Shown here one piece after another: positions 1-12,483 of a stretch of 35,020 nt of DNA. Source of the stretch: Bugula neritina (taxonomy: Eukaryota > Bryozoa > Gymnolaemata > Cheilostomatida > Bugulidae); the NCBI GenBank assembly GCA_964035545.1, contig CAXIUT010000229.1, forward strand, positions 48,915 through 83,934, written 5' to 3'. The translations under genes and the position numbers were made by a program. Every line of letters begins with the position of its first letter. Position 1 is the stretch's first letter. The notes under the pieces were generated by a model. It had not been told where the DNA came from. It made no database searches and worked only from the letters and a program-made list of their open reading frames with translations.

Positions 1-70
1 CCCAACCCCAACCCCAACCCCAACCCCAACCCCAACCCCAACCCCAACCCCAACCCCAACCCCAACCCCG
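1..70. repeat. Left telomere, CCCCAA repeats
   Basis: About eleven and a half copies of CCCCAA run from the first base to position 70, and unique sequence (gtgatagtag) follows directly. The C-rich strand reads 5' to 3' inward, as expected for a left chromosome end whose 3' overhang is GGGGTT. The repeat is pure GGGGTT, as in Tetrahymena-type oligohymenophoreans, not the GGGGTTTT of spirotrichs. No degenerate subtelomeric repeat block follows, which fits a macronuclear chromosome. Confidence 0.95.
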
Positions 71-281
71 TGATAGTAGTTATTTTATTTATAAGTTATT
101 GATAATTAAGGATTTATTTATAAGTTATTGATAGTTAAAGGATTTATACTTTAAGTTATTTATCTAATCTTTTTAGTTATTGATCTAATCTTTCTAGTTA
201 TTTATCTAATCCTTTTAGTTATTTATTTTAAATGATAGATTGACTACTAAAATATAAGTATATAATTCTTATTGATAATAA
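71..281. other. Subtelomeric spacer
   Basis: AT-rich unique sequence between the telomere and the stop codon of the first gene. It holds a few imperfect copies of a motif like tagttatttatctaatc (about 120-220). No open frame or RNA gene is seen. It is presumably the 3' untranslated region of the leftward Rab gene plus a short spacer. Confidence 0.6.
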
Positions 282-1010
282 TCATTTGCAGCATAGATAT
301 TTTTTATCTTTTCCTTTTCCTAACTTAGTATACTAATCTTTATCTTTCTTATCACTTTACTCTACTATTCCATTATATTTCTAGTTCCCAATCTTTATTC
401 CAGGATTGTGATTGACTTCTACTTATTTATTTTCTATCTTTCTCAATATTTATTAAGTCAATTTCATAAATATATCTTCAATATATGCTCCTGTTTTGGC
501 TGATGTCTAAATAAAAGGAATTCCTTGCTACTTTGCCAGCCTTAATCCCTCCTAATAGCTCACTTTTCGTCTATTTTATATTTAGAAGTACTCTGTTTGT
601 CTGTCGCTTTTGTTGCCCACTAAAATGAAGGATAGAGTGGCTGGTCCATTGGCTTTCGCGTCATCTATCCATTTGGCAACATGTCTAAAACTTTATAGGT
701 TGCTTATGTCGTATACCACTACAGCACCTATTGCATGCCTGTAGTATCCTCTTGTAATGGCTAAAAAACTTTATTGTCCTGCCTATGTAATAAACGATTA
801 ATACTGTGTCCCATATTTGTAGTTTGATGTTGTTTTATTTAATTTTCAGCATTTTAGCACCAAATTAGACACCGATGGTTACTTAGTGTTTTTATCTGTA
901 GCGTTTATCAGTGTAGTGCAGAAGCATGCAGGATTTACCTACACCTAAATGGATAAATATCTACCTGAATCTCCAATTATGATGTATTTTAGAAGAAAAG
1001 AGTAACTCAT
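282..1010 (-). CDS. Rab2-like small GTPase, two introns
   Basis: Rab GTPases switch between GDP and GTP forms on membranes; Rab2 acts in ER-Golgi and secretory-lysosomal traffic. Splicing of introns 945-964 (20 nt) and 783-804 (22 nt) gives 228 residues. In order: KYIIIGD, P-loop GDSGVGKS (split by intron 1), switch I with TIGVEFGA, switch II WDTAGQESF (split by intron 2), guanine-binding GNKSD, and ETSAK. Late in the protein is GIKIG, a feature of Rab2, and the chain ends LCCK, a di-cysteine end suited to geranylgeranylation. Glu in GVEF and GQESF is written TAA; Glu in IETSAK is written TAG. The ATG at 1010 is the first in frame and gives a normal Rab N-terminus. It is the most telomere-proximal gene. 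Rab4/Rab14 are the nearest alternatives. Confidence 0.93.
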
Positions 1011-1508
1011 TTATTATTTATATGATCAGAATAGGGAATTATTATTTATATGATCAGAAAGGAATTATTATTTAAACTATCAGAAAGCGAATTATTATTA
1101 ATATTATACTATTATCTATTAGATCAAAATATTTAGAATTAATGATGACTCCTGAAAGTTAGATACTTTTTATAAGTGGATGTGAACATTTGACTCTTGA
1201 TTGTTTTTATTGGCTATAGGATGTGAGCATTCAGCTCTTGATTATTTTTATTGGCTATAGGATGTGAACATTTGACTCTTGGCTGTTTGTATTTGACTAT
1301 TGATTGTTTGTATTTGAATCTTGTTTTTTTTGTATTTGTTTATTATTGGATGTGAGTATTTGTTTATGATTGGATGTGAGTATTTGTTTATTATTGGATG
1401 TGAGTATTTATTTACTATTGGATGTCAATTTAAGTACCTTATTTCATGAGAGTTTTATATTATAGACAAAATAATGAATGAGTTTAATTGTAATAATTTA
1501 AATAGTGA
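1011..1508. repeat. Divergent intergenic spacer with tandem repeats
   Basis: This gap between the divergent Rab and membrane-protein starts holds no gene. At about 1011-1100 there are three imperfect copies of a unit like aattattatttatatgatc. At about 1178-1300 a unit of about 41 nt starting ggatgtgaacatttgactct is repeated. At about 1340-1425 a 24-nt unit starting ggatgtgagtatttgtttat occurs about four times. Both promoters must lie here, but no clear core element was recognised. Confidence 0.7.
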
Positions 1509-3467
1509 ATGTTTAAACTTTTACTTTCTCTGTTGTTCTTAACTCTTTCTATTAGTGTAACAAGTACTCTTCCTGAGTTGATAAAGAGTTCATATCATAT
1601 TCGTTAGTCTAGAATAATAAATGTGACAGTGGGTGAATAGTTTAGTTTACCTCTTCCTGAATTTGATTCATTTTGGAACAAAAATAACTTCAAAGTCTAT
1701 AAACTCACTGAACAACAGTTCAACCAACAAACCAAAAACAACCCATCAGACAAAGATAGTCCTAAACCATCAGACAAAGATAGTCCAAAACAATCAGACA
1801 AAGATAGTTCAAGACAATCAGACAAAGATAGTCCAAAACAATCAGACAAAGATAGTCCAAAACAATCAGGTAAAGATAGTTCAAGATAAGACAAAGGTGA
1901 TAGTTCAGGAGGATAGACAGTGATGGACTACTTACCATTCGATTGCAAGTTGAAGTAGGCATCGGCATCGATATCAAAGCATATAAAATCAATAAGATAG
2001 TAATATAGTACAAAGAGTAATAGATGGCAGAGCAATAGTTATGTTTTGCTTGATTCTAGATCTCTTCTTTACATATTAAATTCTGGATCACGTGAGTTGT
2101 CTGCATTTACTTACAACTAGCATAATCTATAGAAGGTCACATCCTATAAACTGGATAGGTATTTATAAAATACAGATGGCTAGAATAACCTATCACCTCC
2201 TGTCTTGTCTACTGATTTCACTCAAAAAATATTATTCATCTTTACTAGTAAAGGTATCTTATCCGTTGATACCAAAACCATACTGAGTAATGTTCGGAAT
2301 ATAGGTTCTATATCAAAGTTTAATTCTGCCAGTTATGGAGGAGTGGATAAGGTGATTCATGGGTAGAGTGGGGTGATGGTGGCACTGAAACGTATGGACA
2401 AAGTGTTTATAATACCTGAATAGACCAATAATAGCCAATACGAGTACGTGTAAGTGAATTAATTTAACGGGAGTAAGATATTTCCTGAGGATGTGATCGT
2501 GATAAGCAACATTTTGTTTGTGTTGGATTTTTATAAAGGAGTCTATATATACTAGTTGCTAAGTCATAACCAATATAGAGAGAGGTCGAGCATTCCTTTG
2601 ACTTCTTTCGGGGGAAATTATCAGTTTAAAATATACAGGAATAGCCTTTTTATCAATTTTAACGATATTGAGGGAAGTAAAGTTATCTAGATAGATATGC
2701 GCCTCGAAAGTAACACGTTTAGTTTGGTCAGATACTATAAAAACCAACAGTTTGTCAGCCATATGAATGTTTTTAGCGTTCCCACCACCTACCATCTCCA
2801 AAACACTCAAAACCATCATCAATAAAATACTATTTAGACTTTTCTTTTTATGTTGTAGAGCCAAGATGATATAGAGATTTATCCTTTCAACCAGGATCCA
2901 AGGACCATCAACCTCGCCTACAATGCAGTCAAATTGAAATCTAATCAGATCAGACAGTTTTTCCATATCGCTGCTGATCGTTTCATTCTGGTCACGAATA
3001 ATCAAATCTAGTATATCAGACTATCTGTTAGTAAACCCTCTATTACTTGCAAAGTCAAAAAACCATCGCTTAGTGAAGCTTAAACTTACTTCCTTGTGCA
3101 ACTACGAACCAATACTTCCAGCTGTGAACAAAGAGATCCCAGCCAGCCTCGAAAACACCATTTCAATCAATACTGTGACATGCGAGTAGACTATCAAATC
3201 GCTATTGGAGATCCTTAAGAGTCTCAACACCAAAAAGCTCTTCTCTATGGAGCCGTCTTTGGAGTGCTAGTGTGTTTTGTGGGAGGATTGCTGTGTCTGA
3301 TGCAGTGGAGGAGTAATAAAATGGTTATTCTTGGAAGACTCAAAAATTAAATTTTGAATTTCAGGAATCGACATAAAAAGATACAGCCTTTTGTGGAATA
3401 AAACTACGAACAAAAAGAAGTAGAGATAGATATACCCAGAGTAGAAGCAGTGCTGCAATTAGAGTGA
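1509..3467 (+). CDS. Type I membrane protein, unknown family
   Basis: An uninterrupted 652-residue frame, once TAA/TAG are read as Glu. Residues 1-20 are a signal peptide (MFKLLLSLLFLTLSISVTS). Next comes VTVGEQFSLPLP, weakly like the start of a cadherin-type beta domain. Residues about 80-127 hold six 8-residue repeats of the type SDKDSPKQ, encoded by a 24-nt repeat. A long ectodomain follows, with blade-like strands such as KILFIFTSKGILSVD that could form a beta-propeller; this is inference. A single membrane helix near residues 575-600 (YGAVFGVLVCFVGGLLCLM) is followed by a basic stop-transfer segment and a tail of about 50 residues. The ATG at 1509 is chosen because it opens directly on the signal peptide. 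No family was recognised. It converges on the ABC transporter, stop to stop, 61 nt apart. Confidence 0.85.
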
Positions 3468-3528
3468 TTAAAAATATTATTTAACTTGTATTTATCGAAA
3501 AGGGAAAGATTAGATTAAAGCGGTTGAA

Positions 3529-6500
3529 TCATGGGACTATTTCTGATTAATTTTTTACCATTTTGTGAAAAAGTCCATTATCTGATATGAGCTATTCATA
3601 AATGCCTTCTTCTTCTACTTTTCCATCTTTTAGGACATAGATCCTATGGTTCTCTTTTATGGTTTATAAACGATGCGTGATGTTTAGAGTGGTCTTTCTT
3701 TTCATTATTCTTTAAAGAGAGTTTTGAACTTTGCTTTAATTTTAAGGATCAAGAGCGGATGTGGCTTAATCTAGAAGTAGAACTTTAGGCTATCTTAGTA
3801 GAGTTCTCGCAATAGCTATTCTCTGTTTTTGTCCTCCAGATATATGTGAACCTTTAGGCCCTACTATCTTATGCATTCCTGAACTATCTTACTCCTTTCT
3901 TAGTTAGATTTAGGTTTAGATATGTTCAAGCGCATTAATATTGTTATTTTTTTATTCTTTTTGTGGATTAGTTGGCAGTTAGGTTTAGAATAGCTAGTTT
4001 TGAGGATTGAAGTTAGCATCCAATGCAGCATCTAAAATGTCTTTATCAGAAGCTTATATTTTATTGTATTTGATATTCCAATGGATACTTTAGTTGAATA
4101 GAGTGGGTTATTGTGTAACAACACCAAAACTATTGCGGAGATGATAGAGGTCATAGTCATCAATATTTATTCCTTCTATAAAGATATTTCCTCTGGATGG
4201 TTGGTAAAATCCTAAAAGCAATGAGATAATGGTTGATTTTCCACATCCAGAAGAACCAACTAAAGCTACTGTATCGCCTGCTTTTATCTTCATATTTAGA
4301 TTATTTAGGACAAATCCTTCTCGATTTTAATATCCAAAACTAACTTCTTTGAATTAGATATTACCTCTGATCGGTTCTTTTATAAGTTTTGATCCTGATT
4401 TTTATCTTAGTTGTTCTTCGTCTTTTAAGTCTAGAAGAGAAAATGTCCATTTGGCAGCTTCTTGAACATGAGTTATATCTTGAAGTAGATTGGCTTTATT
4501 TCCTGCTGATATGCAGGCAAACAATACTAGAAAAACAGCTGACAGTGAGTTATCGATGTCTACGTCGAAGTTGACTACGAAAACGACAGCTAAAAAGAAA
4601 GTAAGGCCAAAAGTCATATATTGTAGTAAATTAGATAGTCCATACATAAAACCAGAAATAAAACTCTTCTTTAATATCGTTTAATATATATTGTCTATTT
4701 TTGTTTCATAGCGAGAAGAAACAGCCTTGAAATCACATAAACATTGAACTGTGCGGATGTTCATGACTGACTAGCTGATTATCTGAGAAGACTATTCGTA
4801 TATTTTACCTTTGGATTGGGAGAAGCCATCGATAAATCCAAATTGAATCAGTTGTGATAGGATTATTAGTGGAATAAGACCAAGAGAAGTGAGACCTGTT
4901 CTCCACTAGAGAATAAGAGAACCTATTATCGAGTAGAGGACGTTGACGGAGATGATGCAGAGGTAGGGGAGTTCGAAGGAAAGGAAAGAGTTTAGAGATT
5001 TACAGCTGGATGATAGTTTTGCTGTTATTTTTTAGTGTTGATTTTACTATTTTTAGAACCATGGAATAGACATTTTCATAAGTTTAGCAAAGATATCTTG
5101 TCTTATTTTTTTGACAGCATGTTATCCCACTAAGGCTCCAGCGATAACGGCTGAAGGATTGAAGCAGGCTGCCACAATTGCTAGTCCAATCATGATATAT
5201 ACTAGAGTATAGACTCTATTTCTATAGAATTCTTAATTCTGAGGGAATTTGAGCAAATTAGCGAGTATTTTAGCTAGTATGATTCCCACAGTAGGGAAGA
5301 GCAGTCCGTCTAGTATGACAACGATAACAAAGAAAATGAACCTGCATTTACTGATTAGTAGCATAGATAGTGCTCTAAGCAGATAATATTCAGATTAATT
5401 TTACTAGTCTTGAGGGATTGGTTTAGTATCTTATTATGCTATCACTGGTTTAATGGATTCTTGTAGTTTTTATTCCTAATTCAGAAAGGTAAGATCATGC
5501 TAATCAATAAAATTTTTATTACTTTTGGATTGTATTTAAAGATTTTATTATTTATTAGAAGGAACTAGTAGTCTTTATATTTATTTATTTTTGTTTTATA
5601 TTATTTTTATTTCTTTATTGGGGAGAAGTTGATAGACTATTTAGCAATTTTTTAGAACTCTTTTTCTATGTGTGATATTTATAGTTATAAATTACTATTC
5701 TACCTTTTTAAATGTTTTTAATATGAGTTTTTAGTTGATTCTATCGAGAGCAGATGTTGCTTCATCTAGTAGCATTAATTTAGGTTTTTTAAGTATGGAT
5801 CTAGCTATGGCTATTCTTTGTTTTTGACCTCCTGACAGTTGACTTCCTCCACTACCCACATAGGTCTAAAGCTTATCTTTGAGTTAGTTTACAAAAGAAA
5901 ATGCCTCAGCTTTAGACAAAGCTTATTATAGTTATTATTACGAGGCATCTGGTTTAACAAGAAGTAGATTTTAGCGGATAGAGGTGGCAAAGAGAGCAGG
6001 TTACTGTTGAACATATCCTATTTGTAATCTAAGCCATTATAGGTTGATATCTTTGAGATTGAGTCCATCTAGTAGGATCTAGCCTTAATTGGGATCATAG
6101 AATCGCATAAGTAATTGCAAGATAGTCGATTTGCCACATCCTGACCGACCGATCACTCCTGTATGCTTTTTATTAACAGTTAAAGATAATTTATTCAATA
6201 TATTGATGTTTTTGTTTTTGGGATAGTTAAAAATTATATCCTTTAATTAAAATATCCCATCGAATCTTTGTGGAGTTATTGCTTCTTATTTTGACTTTAT
6301 TAAAGGAGTTCTGTCTATGATAGAAAAGATTCTAAAAGCAGCTGTTTTTCCTTATGCTATTTTTTGGATAGAAGGGGTCAGTTGGTTTAGACTGATTGCT
6401 GGTAGAAAAAGAGAGTAAAATATTTTTACTACACTCCCAGCAGTATAGGCTCTTGAGCTGAGATGAGATGGACATTTTTATGATGCAAAAACACATTCAG

Positions 6501-7434
6501 AACCATACCAGAAAGCAAGTGTAAATCCTAAATACAAAGTCATGACATTTACATAGCCAATGCATGCAAGTAGCTGAGCTATTTTCATCATCTAATCTGT
6601 GGTCTCGTTGAGTATGTCATCTTGTCTTTAGCACTAGAATTACTGTGCGTTCATTTGTTTGATGAGTTTGATAGATGCTAGCGATTCTTGAGCTTTGGTG
6701 TTAGAGTGGTTATAGATTTAAGCTCTTTCTTTGAAGGCTTCATGTCTTAGTTGTACATTTTTGCCCCATGTTATAAGAATTATGGGTAGATAGGCTAGAA
6801 TTATGAGTGTGAGGATCCATCCGTTGTAGAAAGCTACTCCTAGACCTGCCAGAAGGACAGAAAAAAGCATTATAAGAGTCGATATTCTTTACCCGATTGC
6901 TTGTTAGAAAACTAGACTATCACTGGAGAAAGATTCGACGATAGCTGTAGGTTCGTGAGTATCAAACCAGGATATTTCCTGTTTAAGTAGACTTCTGAAG
7001 TATTGTTTTCGACATTCTATTGATTGTCTTTAACCTGAAATGTTCCAGGTAGAATACATGATGGTTCCAACAACTAAGGCTAGACTGCCTAATATGCCAA
7101 ATAGGGACAAGTTTTGTTTTGCTTGGTCGAGCCGGTCAGCGTCTTGGCCGAACGAGTCGATCATGTTGCCAGTCAGATGGGCAAAAACAGGTAGAGCAGT
7201 TCCCATTATCATGGAGCTGATGGTTCCTACAGTCATGAGAAAGATGTCAAATTTGGTTGCAAATCTGAAAAGTTCAAAGAAGGAAACTGACTATTTTTAT
7301 TTTTAAATTGGTTATTTTAGTATTTATTCTGATTTTTCTTTTGATGGTGGCGGTTGTTATTGTAATTATGGACGTGATCTATCTATTTGTGGGATAGTGT
7401 TAGTTTTAGTTTTCAGTTGGAGTTCAATTTACAT
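3529..7434 (-). CDS. Full-length ABCB-type (P-glycoprotein-like) ABC transporter
   Basis: An ATP-driven membrane exporter with two transmembrane domains and two nucleotide-binding domains in one 1301-residue chain, the usual ABCB size. Start and stop are in the same frame, so no intron is needed. The N-terminus is a Glu/Gln/Pro-rich cytosolic segment, then [12 protein letters not shown] and the first helix. Domain 1: Walker [10 protein letters not shown] (about residue 425), signature LSGGQ (about 530), Walker [12 protein letters not shown] and H-loop ITHR. Domain 2: Walker [10 protein letters not shown] (about 1060), signature ISGGQ (about 1200), Walker [12 protein letters not shown] and ITHR. 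The second Walker B glutamate is TAA, as is LDPENES just after it. Both ATP sites look catalytically complete. A Lys/Asn/Glu-rich linker joins the halves. Substrate cannot be told from sequence. ATG 7434 is the first before the conserved FFELFRFA segment. Confidence 0.95.
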
Positions 7435-7662
7435 TAAATATTTTTATATTTAGAATATAACATCAAGGCGTTTTATGGAAACTGGCGGTGAACCAAATAG
7501 AATGGATAAATCTCTTTTCTAATAGGTAAAAAGATAGATTTGTCTTAAAAGATTAATTTAAATAATAAAAACATCAAAATTAGATAGATTGATATTGGCT
7601 GATATAGTCTGATAGGTTTTATTGCACTGAAATATATTGAGTGATTGTGGTATAATTACTTA

Positions 7663-10600
7663 ATGATCTCGAATCAATTCAAACGTCTTCTTTTGATCCT
7701 TGTAGTCCTCTACTTGGGTTTTAGTTGCTAGCCTGGGTAGTTCGATGACGGAGGTATTTGCAGACAATGTCCTTCTAGAAGTTTTTCATTGACAGGAAAT
7801 GGTACTTCTTGTGTTGTTTGTTCTGACTGTCTTGATTGCGACCCTTCAACCGGTTAATGTACAAATTGCTAGCCTGGATTTCAGCCATCCAATTTTATTT
7901 GTACACCATGCGATGCCAATAGTTTTTCAACAGGAATGGCCTGTCAGGAATGTACTGGCTGTCTTAGTTGCAATCAAACGAATGGATAATGCTCTAGTTG
8001 TGCTGTCAACTTCTAGCAAATAAGCAACAATTGCAGCGCCTGTCCTTTAGGTACATATTCTACTGGAGGGACTTCTCTATGTCTCGAGTGCGAATAGAAT
8101 TGCAACAACTGTACTGGGTTGCTGGGAGAGGAGTGTTTGGATTGCGTTGAGAACTATGTGGTCGAGAATGGAACTTGTACTAGAGTCTGTCAAATATCAA
8201 ATTGTTAAATTTGTTCTTCTAATGTCTGCTAGTTATGTGTGAGTGGATATATTCTGGTGGGTGGGACTTGCACTTTGCTATGCAGTATTGCTAACTGTAC
8301 TACCTGTCGATCTGCTATACTGGGTGAATGCTAGGTCTGTGGGATGGGATTGGTGCCTACCACTGACTTGACTGCTTGCGTGGCCTGCTCCATTGCTAAC
8401 TGTGTCAGTTGTAGTTCCAAGGGAGAGTGTGAGGTGTGTCTTGGAGATTTGTAGGTGCAGAAGGGAGGAGGGTGTTTTAGTTGTCGGGTAGATAACTGCT
8501 ATAATTGTGTTTCTGATAATTTATGTGACAGTGAGGGTTGTTTCTCAGGGTATCACTTCAATGCTAACTCTACGTCAAGGAGTGACCAGTGTTTGGCTTG
8601 TAGTGATCCCTGCATGACTTGCTATAGTGATGGCAGTTGTTCTATGTGCAAGGCTCCTTATAGTCAGGCTATTTTATCCCAAGGTCAGCTATGTTTCTTC
8701 TGTGATGATGCCAGATGTACTAGTTGCATCAACACTGCTCCAGGAACATGTACTGCTTGTTCTTCTGAGTATACTCTTAACACTATAAGTGGCATTTGCT
8801 AGTTGATTTGCTCAATTGGCTGTTCTGACTGTTCATCATCATCTATCTGCAATGTCTGCTAAGAGTACTACTATCTTGATAATAACACTTGCCAGCAGTG
8901 TCCCAGTGTGCCATCTGTTCGAATCTGCAATGCCTCTAATCCAACTGAAGCTCTTTCCTGTGGTACCTATTTTTACCTTGATGGTAACAGCACTTGCCAG
9001 CCTTGTGCTGCTTTCTGTGCTGAATGCGGTTCAGCTACGAATTGTACTAAATTGTTCAACTCTGAAGGATATACTCTTGTGATGACTTCAGCTACAACTA
9101 ACTCTATGGCTTCCTGCGATCCTGGTTGTAAAAGTTGTTCATCTTCCTACCATATTTACTGCACCTAGTGCTTGTAGGGGTTCTATTTATCTAGTTCAGG
9201 CGTATGTCTTATCTGCAGCTAGGCTAATTTATGTGCATCATGTTCGCCTGCTGCTCCATCGATCTGTTTGAGTTGTTTCCCAGGATCTTATCTCAGTGCT
9301 AACTCTATTTGCGTTAAATGTGTTTTTCCTTGTGTAGCTTGTAGTAATCAAAACGCATCTGCTTGTACTTCTTGTGTAGCAGGGTATAGTCTACTCTCTA
9401 ACAATACTTGTGTGTTATCTTCTTCTCTTGGTTTTAACTCTTCTGTGGTTGATAACTGTGCTGGTTCTTAGGTTACTGCTGCTGATGGTGCTAGTGTATT
9501 TAGTTGTTTGGTCTGTGAGCAGGGCTATGTTTTTAGTTCTGGTTGTGTGCTATGTGCTTAGGGATGTTCTGTTTGTGATCCTGATAACTTTGCTCAATGT
9601 TTAAGTTGCATGCCTGGCTACACTCTTAACTCAAATAGCGTCTGCACTGCTTGTTCTTTTAGCAATTGTATAGAATGTGAAAGTTTCGGGTGTTTGGCTT
9701 GTGCTAGTGGATACCTACTAAACCAAAATTTTGAGTGTCAGCAGCAATGTCGAATTCCATGTGCTACTTGTGACAAATTCAATCCATTTTCTTGTTTATC
9801 TTGTCTTTAAGGATATTCAATGAGCAATGGTCAATGCATACCTGACACGAGTTGCAATACTAAAGCGAATTGCTATAGTTGTCCTCAGGGATTCGCTTTT
9901 GTATTTACTAACACAAACACAACTATCAACCAAACTTGTCTATAATGCGATTCTTCATCCAATTGCGCCAGATGTTCAAGCACTAATACCTCGCAGTGTT
10001 CTCTTTGTTCCTTTGGAACTTTTTTGAAAGGAACCATCTGTCTCTCTTGTCCTGATGGTTGTGACGATTGCATCAGTGAGACTATGTGCACTTCCTGTGC
10101 TCCTGGCTACATTGCTGAGCAGACTGCTGCGTTAAGTGGGAATAGTGGAAGTGGTTTGGTGAATTGTAAGATATGTGAGTCACCTTGTGCAAGCTGTGTG
10201 GGGAGTGTTTCTAGTTGTAGTTCTTGCAATAGTGGTTTTCAGTTGGAAGGAGTGGCTTGTATAAGCAATTTTAACTATCAGGTCAATATAACTTTGGGTG
10301 TTTCTCTTCAAGAATTTAAAACTAACTATCTCACCTTTTTGAACCAGATAGCAGCAGCAGCGAATGTTACTCTTAAAAAAATAGTTATCTTAAGTATAGT
10401 TAGCGGATCAGTTATAGTCAATATGCAAATCAGTTCAAACTAACAGGCTGGATCTTCATCTGCTATCGCCACTCAATCTAGCCTCGATTCTTTGATTAAT
10501 AGTGCAGAAGTGGGAAATATGCCAGTGACTTCATCGACTCTATCGACGAATGGAGGATCTAATGATGCAAGTAATGGTTCTGGTAGCAATGATGACGATA

Positions 10601-10817
10601 GTGGATTTTCTAGAGTGACTTTGATAATTCTTGCGACTGTGATTCCTATCGGGATATTATGTACTTTTATGTTTAGATAGTGATTGTGGTAGCTCTAATA
10701 GTGATGTACTGTTCTCAGAAGAAAAAAAGAAGACAGAATATAGTAGTTTAGGAAGCTAATTTGACTGCAAGGGATGTCTAGCTGATGTCCTATAGCAATA
10801 AAAGATCTTATCTGTGA
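7663..10817 (+). CDS. Cysteine-rich (furin/EGF-like repeat) type I surface protein
   Basis: A 1044-residue protein with a signal peptide (about 1-22), then about 850 residues of dense CxxC repeats of the form CxxCxxxCxxCxxGY, like the furin-like/growth-factor-receptor Cys-rich repeats greatly expanded in ciliates. A Cys-poor segment follows (near 10270-10440; VNITLGVSLQEFKTNYLTF) that resembles a membrane-proximal SEA-like fold by pattern only. Then come a Ser/Gly/Asp-rich stalk, one membrane helix (about 983-1008) and a short basic tail KKKRRQN. A 20-nt intron at 10661-10680 lies inside the helix codons; removing it joins GILL to IVVALIVMYC and continues to TGA at 10815. Without splicing the frame ends at 10683 with a truncated helix. 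Role in adhesion or sensing is inferred; ligand unknown. All Cys are TGT or TGC. Confidence 0.9.
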
Positions 10818-11222
10818 TTTGTGCCTTCTATTATCAGTTTTTAACCTATTTATATATGAATATAGTTCTATTGTCTATCTATGAATATAGTTCTATTGTC
10901 TATCTATGGATTTTTAGTTCTATTGTCTATCTATGAATATAGTTCTATTGTCTATCTATGAATATAGTTCTATTGTCTATCTATGAATATATAGTTCTAT
11001 TGTCTATCTATAAATATAGTTCTATTGTCGATGAAGAGATTAGTTCTAGCTTGCTAAAGCTTCACTTCTGAAAAGGAGACATAAATTAGGATTTGATTGA
11101 TGGTATATAAAAAGGCTAGATTGATTATTTGATGATAAATTTGATGTTGATGGTTTTGGAGGGTGGTTGGTTATTTGAATTAGTGAAATTGTTTGACTGA
11201 ATTGCTTTGAGTTATTATAGCT
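10818..11222. repeat. Spacer with 25-nt tandem repeat array
   Basis: Between two rightward genes. From about 10845 to 11032 a unit of about 25 nt (tatagttctattgtctatct plus about five more bases) is repeated about seven to eight times with small length changes. The remainder to 11222 is AT-rich and includes tatataaaaagg near 11104, a possible core promoter element for the next gene. No further gene is seen. Confidence 0.75.
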
Positions 11223-12483
11223 ATGATCCAATAAGTCACCTACTAAGCAGTCAACGAATTCATCATCTCCATCAAGTGCTGGTACAATTGCCTCGACCAA
11301 GTTCTCTCAATAAAATCAAAGGCTACCTTTAGAACTACGACTCTATCATCGTCAATCGACTTGAAACACAGACTCGCCAGCCTGCCCTCTATTTTGCTGC
11401 CATTCTTAACGATCACGAACAGTCATACTAGATAATGAAACTGTTGATAGATTATGGAGCGAATCCTGACTTCAAGGATAGCTACCATCAGACAATATTG
11501 TTTTACGTGTGCCGGGAAGGCAAGTAAAAGTGTTTTGATTTGTTGATGGAGAAAGGACTCAGTTTATAAGATGAAGATATCTATGGACAAACTCCTCTTT
11601 TCTATGTCGCTAAAGAAAACAGACTCAATATTATTCATAAACTCTTCGAAAAGAAAGGTAACTCGGTCAATATGCAGCTGATCCTAACCATAATGACAGA
11701 ATCGCTGGGCAAACCCCTCTTTTCTATGCAGCTAGAGAAGGACATCTAGAAATGTGTAAAATATTGATATAATATGGCTGTGATTTGACTCATCAAGATT
11801 CCTCCAATAAAGCAGCTCATCACTATTCTAAAAAGTTTAACAAGAACTAGGTGTTCGAGTACCTAACTAACGAATATCAAAGTCTCAAAGACCAGAAAAA
11901 GATCATAACAGATTCGAGGCAATAGAGTAACATAGAAGATAAGGCAACCAAAAAACCAAGAAAGAAAGATACAACTACTAGCAATGTACCTGCTAAAAAT
12001 ATGTATCGACTCTATAGGTCTGATACTTTTGGAAATGCTAATGAAGTATCAATATCTGAGTTTTAATAACTGATTGCTAACTATCCCAACTTGGAAAACA
12101 TGCTTAAAAATCCATAGGAAATCGATATATCAGGCATAGAAGAAATAAAGGCCAAAGAAGCATGGGTCAAAACAGCTCAGAAGGTGTTGTCTATCTGCTG
12201 GAAATCAAAAGGAGGGTACTACTTCCACGAGCCTGTCGATCCCAGCCGGTATGGAATTGATGACTACTTTGATATCATACTAGAACCGATGGATTTTGGA
12301 ACCATCAAAAAAAAATTGACATTTAACGTCTACCAGACTGTCCAGGAGTTTATCTATGACGTGAAGCTGGTCTTTGACAATTGTGTCAAATATAATGGCA
12401 TATAGAACCAGATAGCTAAGCACGCGATTGAAATAAAAAATATATTTGAGGAAAATATGAAACAAACTGCCTTCATGAACTGA
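11223..12483 (+). CDS. Ankyrin-repeat plus bromodomain protein
   Basis: A 406-residue predicted nuclear acetyl-lysine reader. Introns of 20 nt at 11282-11301 and 11658-11677 are needed to keep the frame. Residues about 45-175 hold ankyrin repeats (PALYFAAILNDHE, MKLLIDYGANPD, GQTPLFYVAKEN, GQTPLFYAAREGHLEMCKIL). A Lys-rich linker follows, then a bromodomain at about 300-400 with FHEPVDP, DYFDIILEPMDFGTIKKKL, DVKLVFDNCVKYNG and a final helix. The Asn of NCVKYNG is the acetyl-lysine-binding position. The same order, ankyrin then C-terminal bromodomain, is known in apicomplexan BDP1-type proteins, so this may be an alveolate family. ATG 11223 follows an in-frame TGA at 11208. In LIEYGCD the Glu is TAA. 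Confidence 0.9.

Noticed and set aside
2559-3005. 148-residue frame on the minus strand
   Set aside because: It lies antisense inside the type I membrane protein gene, has no recognisable feature, and the plus-strand frame is continuous across it.
3770-3785. Catalytic Glu to Gln change in the second Walker B of the ABC transporter
   Set aside because: It appears only if TAA is read as Gln. Under the Glu code, supported by several other proteins here, the motif is the normal DEATSALD.
4389-4684. Two short plus-strand frames
   Set aside because: They are antisense to the second transmembrane domain of the ABC transporter, which is continuous there.
7663-10683. Cys-rich gene as a chain of broken pseudogene fragments, ending at 10683
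   Set aside because: The breaks are TAA/TAG codons that are sense here, and a 20-nt intron at 10661 restores a complete membrane helix and tail.
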